This document shows positions 1 to 9,687 of a DNA stretch of 64,000 nt, piece after piece. The stretch lies in contig NC_092461.1 of NCBI RefSeq assembly GCF_047495875.1, positions 91,890,431 through 91,954,430 on the forward strand, given 5' to 3'. A program made the translations under genes and the position numbers. Numbering within the stretch: the first letter of the stretch is position 1; the number at the start of each line of letters is the position of its first letter. This DNA comes from Pithys albifrons albifrons. Lineage: Eukaryota > Chordata > Aves > Passeriformes > Thamnophilidae. Under the pieces are notes generated by a model that searched no databases, had not been told where the DNA came from, and worked only from the letters and a program-made list of their open reading frames with translations.

Positions 1-352
1 TCACAAACAAGCTTACATTTAATTTAAAGTAATTTGCCTGCCTGCCCCTAGGCCTGTCTGATATCCTGCAAAAACCTGCAAGTTGTCAGTTTTCATTGCA
101 AAAACACCTTAATAGAGTTGGTCATCCAAAATTGTTATGAATAGCATAAAATAAAGTCTATGTAACAGGAAAGTTCATGACAGACACATAGCAGTTACCT
201 GCTAAGTACTTCCGTATTTTCAAGCCTGTGCAGGAAGACCACACATTACATTAAGTGTCCTAAGACACAGCTAAGGGACAATCCCACAACAAAAAATTAA
301 ACTGTGATCACACAGCTGACATTAATTCCCCAATTAGCTAACATTTTCTCAC

Positions 353-1059
353 CTCAGTCTAAATGATGAGTTGATCTTTGGTCGTAAGCCACCATTTTCA
401 AACAGTTGTATATGTTGCTGATTATTTGCATGGAGCTTCCAACTTATACATATTGGGTTCCTCAAAGAATGAGGGCTGTCCTTTTGCTCTTGAAGCCCTT
501 CATCCTCTGCTTCACTGGATCCATCTACCACTGCTTGGAGAAACTTTTTGAGCCTGGTAAGTACATTCAACCTCCACTGCTGAGAAGTTACTCTGCGATT
601 TGGGTTAACCGAGAGCATCCAGGAAAGTTTATCCCTGCTTTTCAGTCTTTTTGAAAGTTGCTGGTGAGAAATAAGCTCTACAAAATTCTTCAACAATATA
701 ACGCTGCGGTCTGTAAGAAGAGCTGGGTATGCTTCCAATAAAACGTCCAAGACTTTCAATGAATCTTCCTGAATTCCCTCACTGATATGAGTCATGGCAC
801 TAGAGAGATGGGCACTTACCAAAGGAAAAAATGGAGCAATCTGTTCCGCTCTTATTTTTGAAGCCAAGAACTGCAGCAGGTGAACAGCTGCTCTTCTGAC
901 ACCAGAATCTTTGTCTGTAAACACAGCAGCCACCTCACTGATAATGTTTGAAAGGTGTGCATCAACTAACACTGGGTACTGAGACAGGAGCTCTTTGAGT
1001 CCAAGAAGTGCATTATGCTTAACCCCAGGACTGTAGTGATGCATCTGTGAAAGCAGGTC
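353..1059 (-). CDS. TEX10: TEX10 coding exon 3 (helical-repeat, Ipi1/TEX10 N domain)
   Basis: The acceptor is ccttttag before position 1059 and the donor GTGAGA begins at 352, so the exon ends two bases into a codon (last residues F-R-L-R). It encodes DLLSQMHHY followed by ARM/HEAT-like helices: [51 protein letters not shown] and others. The Met at 1044 is internal and is not a start. No frame disruption is visible. Confidence 0.93.
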
Positions 1060-4000
1060 CTAAAAGGAAACAAACATATATACTTGCTATCATTATTATT
1101 TGAAGCTCTTTGAACTTCCCCCATCTATTTCAAGCATATTTCTCTTTAACACTCAAAAATACAGAATCTACTCTTACGATGTACTTCTGTTTCTAACAGA
1201 AAAATATCTTCAGAACAAACACAGCAGTAGTTTAGAGCACAACAATGAACAAATCATCAGAATTCAATTACAGGAAAAACAAGATACTATGACTTGTCCT
1301 TCAGGTGATTAAATACTCCTCATTCAGAAGTTTATGCACAACCCTACTGACCCAACAGAGAAATGACCAAAACTCTTGTTCTCGGAAGTAGAAATACAAA
1401 ATCTCAGCCTCAACAGCTTTCGTCAGTTTAAGTAGAGAGCTGCAAGAGACAGAAGACAACACAAAGGAAGGAAAACGAACCCACCCCTTAAAAAAAATAA
1501 GATTCTTTAAAAACATCACTTCAGGATGTCTGCTTCTTAAAATCTTGTCTTCAAGCTATGATCCAAGGCTTTCAAAAAATGGAACGTTGATCACAGATAC
1601 TTAAATCAATGTGCAATTGGTTTTTCATACTGATGAAAACCTTCCCCTTGGGTTACACCCAGCAAACTGAGTCATTAAATTTGTGGGTCAGATTATTGAC
1701 AAGGAGGACTGTATTCAGATACCCTGCTGGAGTTTTTTTAAATATTTTTTCCTAATCTCTGGTAAACACAGTAAACCCAGATGAATGACAAGTAATGTTG
1801 TGTAATTTCAGAATGCAGTGTCACACTATACCTTTATGTTAAGTTTCCTATTTTGCGTAGGAAGCACTCCATCTTCTTTAAGCTGCTCGGGAATTTGTAT
1901 GGCCTTTGTTTTGAAGGTAGTATCAGTTGCATTCTCTAGTTTAGGCTTTTTTTTCCCAACTTTAAATTTCACTTTCTGGAAATCTTCCTGATGTTTCCTT
2001 TTTTTAGTCATTCTGATTCTCTGCAAAAATAAATTCAAAGTTTTAATTTGATTAAATGCATAACAAAAAAACCGTTTCCACCAAAGAGCACCAACTTCCC
2101 AACAAAGGCTACTGCTTTTATTCTTTTTTCTATGCACAAACTCGTATCCACTCTTGAGGCCAGATGGTAGACTAAACAGTCATGCAGACTGATTCTGTGC
2201 AGCTGTTCTAGCGTCCAGAAAACATTCTGCTTGCTCCTCTGGCTGTCTTTGCTTTGAGAACTGTTTTACTGAAAAAACATCACCAAAATACCTGCACCTG
2301 CCACTGCCTTATCAGATTTGTTAGTTTTGTTTTAAAAAGTTCCTGCCAACAAAGCAGCTTTTTACACAACTGACTCTTGTCAGGCCAAGAAGCTCAGCAA
2401 GCTGCTTCATTTCATTTGTCTGTTGCTTACCCAGTCCATCACTAACAGTGCACAGACTGCACAGGGACAATCACAGCTTTAATCAAGCCTTCACCTGTAA
2501 CAGCAGCACACAGGAAACTTGAGGAAATCTCCACTACACGCTGAAAAATCCATTCTGTGCATTTAAAAACGATAACTGTGGGGCGGGGGGTGAAGGAAGA
2601 GGCTAAATGGGCACACGTAAAGAGTAAATAGAGGCTAAAAAACAAAGTCGTATTTAATAAGGTAAAAGAAATAAGGTAGTATCAGTCACTATACTTACAA
2701 GCTGCAGACATACCAGAATAGAGATACAATAACCAAAGCAAATTAAAACCCATACAAGTTTCTAAATGGCTTTTTGGCTTTATCTCCTTGGATAGTGAAG
2801 CACTCTTACTTCTACCAGGTTAAAAAACCCCTCCATCAACACACCAAAAATCCCCAACAAACAGTACATCACAGGATCCCTTATTAAACCTTCTGGGAAA
2901 AAACCCAAAACCCTAACAAAAAACACTCCAAATCAAATCCCCAACAATACAGCTGACCAAACTTCAGAAATTTCAAAATTACATATGCAGACAATTATTC
3001 TTTTCTCATGGATGTAATCATCATTCCCTCTAGAATTCTAGAAAATAGAATTCTACAGCCCATTTCCCAATGGACTTCAAGCTGAAATTTGTGCTGTACT
3101 TGAGTATTTCACATCATCAAGATAATAATTCAATGTTTTAAATAAAACTGTCATTTTCTATTCTTTGAAAACAATATAAACAACTGATCACACAAACACT
3201 TGACTGCAACTGAATTTCTGCTTTTCACATGCTAGCTTAAAAGGTTATATGAAAGACCACTTCAATTGAAGTATAAATGTAGCATAAGTAACCTATCAAC
3301 TCAAGAGGCTTTTAAAACACTTGGGGTTTGGTGCCAAAAAAAGGTCCTTTAGTGTCCAAGTATAACAACCACGGGCTTATGAGCTTTTCATTTTTACCAC
3401 ATGCAACTTTCAGAAAAGAACTACATTTTTTACTGCTTTATATATAGAAATGGCTAGAAGGTTATGACATGAAGCTTTTCTCTGCTTACAAGGCTTGCTT
3501 TAATGGACACATCTGGGAAGCCTCACTCTATATGATGAAACATTTGGCTTCCCATTAGCGTTAATACCTTCACAATACAGGTGTGCACACACCTGAACAA
3601 AATCAGTCTTTTAAAGGATGAGGCTTCTAAAATATCCTTTCTCCTACTAAAACAAAGCAGCAAGTTTACCTTGCAGTACAAATTCGGGAAATAATTTATT
3701 GGTAATTTAAGCCCATCCATTTACAATGCACAGGTAATATGCTAAATCAAGATATAAAAGTTATAAAACATAAGCCCGGGAAACACCACACATTATGTAA
3801 TAAGACATCTGGTAAACTCTTTACAGATTATGAAATTACCCAACTATTATAATTGAACTTTTTACTGAAAAAACTGTTGCTTTTTACTTCAGCTGCATCT
3901 CACGAGGAGAGACTGGGAGCTGGACCTGTTTAGTCTGAAGAAAAGACTGAACAGGGAACTCACTAATGAATACAAATATCTCAAAGGCAGATGCCAAGAG

Positions 4001-5400
4001 GATGGTTCCAGGCTCTTTTCAGTGCTGCCCAGTGACAGGATAAGGAGCAACGGCCATAAACTAAACTACAAGAAGCTTCACCTCAACATGAGGAAGTTTA
4101 AGTTGGATATCAGAAAAAAATTTTTTACAGAGAGAGTAATCAGGCATTGGAATGGGCTGCCCGGAGAGGTGGTGGATTCACCATCCCTAGAGATCTTTAA
4201 ATGCAGATTGGACGTGGCGCTGGGTGCCATGATCTAGTAAATGAGCTAGAGTTGGACCAAGGGTTGGACTCGATGATCTTGGAGGTCTTTTCCAACCCAA
4301 TCGATTCTATGATTCTATGATTCTATGATTCTATGAAGAACTTTACACTGAGGGTGGCAGAGCACTCAAACAGGCTGTCTGGGGAGGTTGTAAAGTCTCC
4401 CTCTCTGGAGGTATTCCAAACCCACCTGGACATGTTCCTCTGTAACCTGCTCTGGAAAAGGGGTTGTACATGATCTCCACACATCCCTTCCAACTTTAAT
4501 CTGTGATTGTGTGTATTTTCACTTGGCTCTCCTCCAGCAGGACTGAGCTAAGTGCACCTAACAGTTTATGCACTAACACGGATTTTACAACCCAAATCAT
4601 TAAAACAACCTCAAAGTGATGCAAACTTCCTCTAACACAAAGCTGCACGCCACACTTTTTAGAAGCCACTTGAGGTGTCATTCAGTCACCCAGGGAAACA
4701 GAGAACCAAAAGGAGCAACCGTTTCACCTGTAATTTCACTGTAGTGAAGGGCCTGGAGAAAAGGCAGCTCAGGGGTGACCCCACTGTCCTCACAGCTACC
4801 TGAAGGGAGGCTGCCAGGTGGGGGTTGGCCTCTTCTCCCAGGCAACCAGTGACAGCACATGAGGCTTAAGCTGTGCCAGGGGGAGTTTAGGTTGGACATC
4901 TGGAGAAATTTCCCCACAGAAAGGGTGATTAGACATTGCAATGGGCTGACCAGGGAGATGCTGGAGTCACTGTTCCTGGTGTTTAACGAAAGACTGGACG
5001 TGGCACTCAGTGCCATAGTCTAGTTCATTTACAGGTTGGACTGGATGGTCTCAGAGGTCTTTTCCAACCTAACTGATTCTGTAATTACTTCCTCGCAGGT
5101 CTGAGGCCGTATCCTCAGGGAACCTCACTACCTTGCTCAAGCAGCCTGGAAAATCCGGAGAAACCCGAAGGCAAGGCACACGCCCTAACTAACTCCCCTG
5201 CCCTGACAGAGATTTCCCCGCGGGCGCTCTCTCTCTCTGTGTCTGTCCCGGCGCAGGCCATTGGTACTCACGGGCGCTCAGGTCACTCCGCGCGGCTCCC
5301 GCGCATCCCCCGCGCCGGGGCCGCTCCGCCCGCCCGGCCGCGCCGCGCACGCCGGACCCGAGCGCCGGCTGCTCCCGCGGGTCTAGGCGGGCACGCAGCG
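353..5400 (-). CDS. TEX10: TEX10 gene, 5' part (exons 1-3; truncated by window start)
   Basis: TEX10 is a core subunit of the nucleolar PELP1-TEX10-WDR18 (Rix1-like) complex, which works with LAS1L, SENP3 and NOL9 in ITS2 processing and 60S subunit maturation; it has also been linked to transcription in stem cells. Coding sequence runs 2011-1832 (residues 1-60) and 1059-353 (residues 61 to about 295). The remaining C-terminal two thirds lie beyond position 1. I recognise the family from the basic start (MTKKRK), the PEQLKEDG and RKLNIK stretches, and the helical-repeat segment containing [14 protein letters not shown] and [22 protein letters not shown] sequence, which match the conserved Ipi1/TEX10 N-terminal domain. 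Splice phases agree between exons 2 and 3. A non-coding first exon probably ends at 5272, inside the CpG island; its upstream limit is not visible. The family identification is firm. Confidence 0.93.
1060..1831. other. TEX10 intron 2
   Basis: AT-rich intron sequence between exons 3 and 2. I see no repeat family or conserved coding stretch; the short ORFs on both strands look like chance. Confidence 0.7.
1832..2020 (-). CDS. TEX10: TEX10 exon 2 with the start codon
   Basis: The acceptor tttttgcag precedes 2020. The start ATG is at 2011-2009, nine bases into the exon, and the donor GTATAG begins at 1831 after a complete AAG codon. The 60 encoded residues begin [20 protein letters not shown], a lysine-rich probable nuclear localisation signal, and end RKLNIK. 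The ORF continues upstream into the intron to a Met at 2137, but that stretch lies behind the splice acceptor and is not part of the protein. Confidence 0.9.
2021..3889. other. TEX10 intron 1, repeat-poor part
   Basis: AT-rich intronic sequence with A- and T-rich runs. I see no coding exon or recognisable repeat before the CR1 copy that begins near 3890. Confidence 0.65.
3890..4336 (+). mobile_element. CR1 LINE 3' end (about 450 bp)
   Basis: A 5'-truncated CR1 retrotransposon. It runs from the end of the reverse-transcriptase ORF through the hallmark GATGATCTTGGAGGTCTTTT/CCAACCCAA stretch to four tandem copies of ATTCTATG at 4303-4335. The remnant ORF near 4022-4237 encodes the usual CR1 C-terminus and is not a gene. 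It lies antisense to TEX10 in intron 1. Confidence 0.93.
4337..4500 (+). mobile_element. Older CR1 LINE 3' fragment
   Basis: Begins directly after the previous CR1's terminal repeats. It has the diverged CR1 order (AGAGCACTCAAACAGGCTGT, GAGGTATTCCAAACCCACCTGGA, CATCCCTTCCAAC) and ends near TCTGTGATTGTGTG. It is more diverged and lacks crisp 8-bp terminal repeats. The younger copy may have inserted next to or into it. Confidence 0.8.
4750..5085 (+). mobile_element. CR1 LINE 3' fragment
   Basis: Recognised by CTACCTGAAGGGAGGCTGCC, the CTTCTCCCAGGCAACCAGTGACAG block, ACAGAAAGGGTGATTAGACATTGCAATGGGCTG and the terminal GAGGTCTTTTCCAACCTAACTGATTCTGTAAT. It ends within 200 bp of the TEX10 CpG island. 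Confidence 0.9.
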
Positions 5401-6200
5401 CTCCTCGCCGTCCCGGGACATCCTCCGGCTTCTTCCCCGAGCGCCGCTCCCGTCCGCGCCGCTTCGGCCGCTCTGCAGGCGTTCAAATAAAGGCGCGTCA
5501 GTGCCCGTCCGGCGCCGGGGAGGCCGCGGGTTGGGCTGCCGGGAACTGCCGGGGCTGCGCGGGGGAAGGTGAGGCGGGAGCCGGGGGGAAGCCGCCGTGC
5601 GAGCTTGGGCGGGGGCGGCAGCACAGATGCCGCTGGTTTCCCCGAGAGCGGCACCCAGCCCGCGGCGGCCGCGCCCGCCTTTCCCCGGCACCGGGATGCG
5701 CGGAGAGGGCAGGGAAGGGAGGGTGTGCGGCAGGCAGGCACAAAAGGCGGGCGGCCCTTGGCGCAGGGGCCGGGCGAGCGCGGCGGCCCCGCGGCAGGGC
5801 CGGGCCGGGCAGTTCCCCGCCAGGACCGGGCAGCTCCCCCGCCGGGATCGGGCACCTCCGCCCTGACCCTCCGCCCTGACCACCCCCCCCCCCCTCCCGC
5901 TCCTTCCCGCCCCGCCGGGCCCCGCAAGCCCCACGCACGCTCACCGGCCACACGCGCGCCCGCGCCGGCCCCGCTTCCGCCCCCGCCGAGAGCCGCGGCC
6001 GGAAACGGCCGCCCACGTGAGCGGCGCCGCCCCCGGTGCGCGCCCCCCGCCCCGCGCGGGAAGGAGCCGCGCGCTTCCGCCGCGGCCGCGCGCGCTGGCG
6101 CCGCCTGGGGGCGGGGCGGGCACGGGGCAGCCCGCGCGGGAACCCGCGACACGGCGACACAGCGACACGGGCGACACGGGCAGCGCCTGCTGCTGCTCGG
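5220..6200. promoter_or_regulatory. CpG island, TEX10 promoter
   Basis: This is a one-kilobase stretch of very high G+C with dense CpG, in sequence that is otherwise AT-rich. It contains GC-box-like GGGCGGGG motifs (for example near 6110) and no TATA box. It covers the inferred TEX10 first exon. All six frames are open over long runs here simply because stop codons are rare in GC-rich DNA, so the long overlapping ORFs should not be read as genes. A good plus-strand donor at 6206 (gtaagtatg) leaves room for a divergent non-coding transcript. Confidence 0.85.
5272..5420 (-). other. TEX10: Probable non-coding first exon of TEX10
   Basis: A strong minus-strand donor (GCGCCC|GTGAGTACC) begins at 5271 inside the CpG island. 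It is in the right place and orientation to splice to exon 2 at 2020. No start codon has to lie upstream because the TEX10 ATG is in exon 2. The 5' edge is nominal: no TATA box is visible, as expected for a CpG-island promoter. Confidence 0.5.
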
Positions 6201-6287
6201 GTTTTGTAAGTATGGAGCTCTTTTCGTATACAACTTCCTCGCCAGGGAAAGGGAAAAAGCAGGCACCAGTCTCTGTGGTGACCAGTG

Positions 6288-6553
6288 ACGGGACCCGAGG
6301 GAATGGCCTGGAGATTGTGCCGGGGAGGTTGAGATTGGATATCAGGGAAAGGTTCTTCACCCAGCGGTGGTTGGGCACTGAACAGTCTCCCCAGGGAAGG
6401 GATCACAGCACCGACCCTGACAGAGCTCAAGCAGCGTTTGGACAGTGCTCTGGGGCACAGGGTATGACTCTTGGGCATGGTCCTGTGCAGATTTAAGGGC
6501 TGAACTCGGTGATCCTTGTGGGTCCTTCCAACTCGGGAAATTCTATGATTTTG
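6288..6553 (+). mobile_element. CR1 LINE 3' fragment upstream of TEX10
   Basis: Matches the CR1 3' region: GGTTGAGATTGGATATCAGG, GAAAGGTTCTTCACCCAG, TGGGCACTGAACAG, then GGTGATCCTTGTGGGTCCTTCCAACTCGGGAAATTCTATGATT. Its tail (CTTGTGGGTCCTTCCAACTC) belongs to a different CR1 subfamily from the 3.9-kb copy. It abuts the CpG island. Confidence 0.9.
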
Positions 6554-6694
6554 GGACGATGTATTTCCTTCCCATGCAGTGGGGCACTCTCCGGTGCGGC
6601 TCTGGCACTACAGCCGGCGGCGACCAGGAAGTAACAACCAGTACTGAGATAAGCGCAGGTCCTGTGAGGAGCAGTGCGGTAGCTGCGGCTGTTC

Positions 6695-7060
6695 GGCCCG
6701 GAGGAGGCTCAGGGAGGAACTCACCGCTCTCTGCAACTACCTGAGAGGAGGTTGTAGCCAGGTGGGGGGCGATCTCTTCTCCCAGTCAACCAATGACGGG
6801 ATGAGAGGAGGGACAGAGTCTTAAGCTGTGCCAGGGAAGGTTCAGGTTAGAGGTCAGGAGGAATTCCTTTACAGAAAGGGTGATTAGACATTGCAATGAA
6901 CTGCCCAGAGAGGTGGTGGAGTCAATGTCCCTGGAGTTAAGGAAAGGCTGGACGTGGCACTCGGTGCTGTGGTCTGGCTGACAGGGTGGTGTTCAGTCAT
7001 AGGTTGGACTCCATGATCTCAGAGGTCTTTTCTAACCTCACTGATTCTGTGACTCTTTCA
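6695..7060 (+). mobile_element. CR1 LINE 3' fragment upstream of TEX10
   Basis: Runs from GGAGGAGGCTCAGGGAGGAACTCA through CTACCTGAGAGGAGGTTGTAGCCAGG and GGTTAGAGGTCAGGAGGAATTCCTTTACAG to AGAGGTCTTTTCTAACCTCACTGATTCTGTGACTCT. It is another 5'-truncated copy in the same orientation as its neighbours. Confidence 0.9.
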
Positions 7061-8460
7061 GTGAAGGCATGGCAGAGCCAGCATTAGCACTTAAGGCTTG
7101 ACACATAAACCACCAGGCATTCTACGCACTTTTGTACACTCAGATGAAGTTTGCTGCTCCAGAGGGGTAATGAATTCCCAAGTTCAAAGGAGTGCACAAC
7201 CCTAGGAGACCCAGGAAGCAACACAAGAGAGGGATGTTTCCATACCTGCCTCGAGCAGAGACAGTCACAACTCACACCTGACAGTTACTCTGCAGTTGCA
7301 TGCTTTAAACTGTTCCTTTCATGTCAACTGACCTGTCAACACTCCCTTCCCCTTTATGCCTTCTGTGAGGAGTAGGAGTTCTGCACTTTTTTGTTAAAAA
7401 TCACTTCTTCAAAGCTTTCTGGTTTCTAATTAAAATGTAAAAAACCAAGGTAAAGCTTACAGAAAAATTAATTCACTCTTGGTTACATTTTTCTTGATAC
7501 TGGCTAACTTTTAACTCCATTAATTCTCCTGTTACTCCAGATGTCTGCCTTGTTGTTACTATGAGAAACCAAAATGTATAATGTAAAATACAGTCAACAG
7601 CATTGCTTAAGCATCATCACTAAAGGTAATGCCTTTTTCCTTACTCTACAATACTGGCACAAGGAAAACATTAAAATCTATTTTCCATTAGCATAAGAAT
7701 ATACAAAGCCATCACAAAACAGGCAGACACAGAACAAAATAATACAATGTTTTTTCAACCTCTACTTGTGTAAGGAAAAAAAGGGGGGAAAAAAGGAAAA
7801 TAATTCTACAACTGCATAGACTATGTTGGACTGTGTTCTCTGAAAACATTTCCAGAAGCAAACCCTTCCTGACTCTTCCACAGTTCAGGTTTCTCATCTG
7901 TCTCTGAGAAGTACAGCAGCACCCTGCAACACACCATGCAAACCATATATCACTGTGCTACAGATTCAGGGGTCTTTTTCACCATGCTCCTCATGCACCC
8001 AAGGGAAATAACACCTCAATTCCAAGTTATTTCAACTTAATTTTAACTTTATTTTCACTAGGAATGATTCCACAGTAAGAGGAAAAAAAAGCTGTCCCAG
8101 AGATGGCCACTTACAACAGCTGAACATTCCAATTTTATTATTTTAGTTCATAGAATATTCTGCACTTTGAAAACAAACAAAAAAGATGTTTCTATTTTTA
8201 TTTTCAGCATTTTTACGGATCAAGTTCACCTTCATTAAGCAGGTATTAACACTGTCCCTAGATATAGAAAGTAAATGAACTGTAAGAACTCTGGTTCCAT
8301 CTCTGCTTCTGACAAGAACAGATTTAGTTGCATTCCAGAAATTCTTCACAGTTTCTTTAAAACAGTGTTTTGTGCTTTAATTTCTTTGTCAGTGAACAGT
8401 TTTCCTTCCTGTGTCCGTTCACAGAATAAAACTAATAAATTTTGTTGCTGCTTTCTTTGT
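7061..8460. other. Intergenic sequence between the TEX10 promoter and the zinc-finger gene
   Basis: AT-rich. I see no repeat I can name and no coding exon. Short ORFs on both strands (for example near 7151-7375 and 8143-8349) have no recognisable features. Confidence 0.55.
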
Positions 8461-8462
8461 TA

Positions 8463-8552
8463 CCTTAGTTGCATTGCACCTTGCATTCCATGGCATAAAG
8501 ATGTGAAACCATCAGGATGAGGATTCTCAATTCCATCCAGACCTCCAAAAAA
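8463..8552 (-). other. Possible alternative or 3' exon of the zinc-finger gene
   Basis: After a decent acceptor (aatgttaactttcag) the minus strand is open for 29-30 codons in the first frame (FFGGLDGIENPHPDGF, then TSLCHGMQG...) and ends in TAA. That frame joins only to exons ending in phase 0 (17943, 17574 or 14794). Joined to the main chain's exon O it stops after seven codons, and it comes after the main stop codon. It may be an untranslated or alternative terminal exon, or chance. Confidence 0.2.
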
Positions 8553-9566
8553 CTGAAAGTTAACATTAAAAGGTTCATTTACCATCTGGCCCCAGCATGT
8601 CTGTATTATACCAGCATTTGGCTGCAAAGCTGAAGAGCTTTAATTAGAACCACTGAATGCTGCCCAACATCACAAGCAGGAAGCAAATTTTAATTACACA
8701 ATTTAGGTTGAGAAAAATATTTTTTCCAAAGCACACTACTTTACAACCATCCAAAACTTTTTTTCACCACTCTACAAAAGTAGAAGTCATTACTGTATAG
8801 ACCTTTACATTCAGTCAAAATCACTAGTACTTTATTTGGGGAAAAGCTCATGTTAAAAGAGCCTGAAGGGCAGTATAAGCCAGCTTTCATTTCATTCTCA
8901 TACTGGTGGTATAAGAGAAGACAAAAGATACTTTTGCTACCACATCAGTGCCTGTGGTTTAACCAGAGTCTAGTTAGATCTCTTGGGACATATGCCTAAA
9001 TTTGCAAGCATAGCCAACTTCTACTGACTTTGTTAAAGCTTCCAGGCCTTATCTAGGCTGCTTAAATTGGCTATAATCCAGGCACTTCTCAACTTGGAAC
9101 TAGACTGACAGCACTGACTTTTTATTATTATTTTTAATCTTTATTTTAAAAAACTGTGGAGACCTATTAACAACCCTTATAGGGGAGAGGGGTTTTGATT
9201 GCAAAAGATTTTGAGGCTCAGCAGTCACAGGGAATAACTTCCAAGCATTTGTTGTAGGATTAATTGGTACTGCTGACTGCAGTAGTTCATTCTACTGATA
9301 ACTTTTTGTGAAAGAATCAATAATAAGGTACATAATATATTTAATGATATTTAAAACACAAGTTTCCTGGTTTAAAAGTATGTTTTACATGGAAAGAAAG
9401 CACATGAGCTTTACAACCTTTTCATAATATAGAAATTTCAGCCAGATGGAGAAATGAATAACAAGAATCTCAAACCCAAGTTATTCATTTAATTAACACT
9501 TTACAAAACCTAAACATAACACAATCAACTCTGTTGAGCTCGTATTAAGTAAAACAACATACTTAC

Positions 9567-9687
9567 AGAAAGTCAGCATTGCTGTATTAGCTCTGTTAAG
9601 CACCATGTCACTGTGTGCTGCCATTGCGTGCTCTCCTCAAAGTTCCACTTTCAGCCAGGATCCTTATAACATTCGGAATATCAATTC
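9567..9687 (-). CDS. Zinc-finger gene last coding exon P
   Basis: The acceptor is gactaag. Coding is 9687-9608: [20 protein letters not shown] then RNGSTQ and TGA at 9610-9608. A strong donor (TTCT|GTAAGTATG) starts at 9566, only 41 nt after the stop, so a 3'UTR intron is possible without triggering decay. An ATG at 9624-9622 in a second frame opens [19 protein letters not shown] up to that donor. If the donor is not used, an AATAAA at 9145-9140 is a candidate poly(A) signal. Confidence 0.72.

Noticed and set aside
5283..6496. Several long overlapping ORFs (up to 327 aa) on both strands in the first CpG island
   Set aside because: GC-rich, Pro/Arg/Ala-rich translations open in all frames because stop codons are rare; no domain, and they overlap a promoter.
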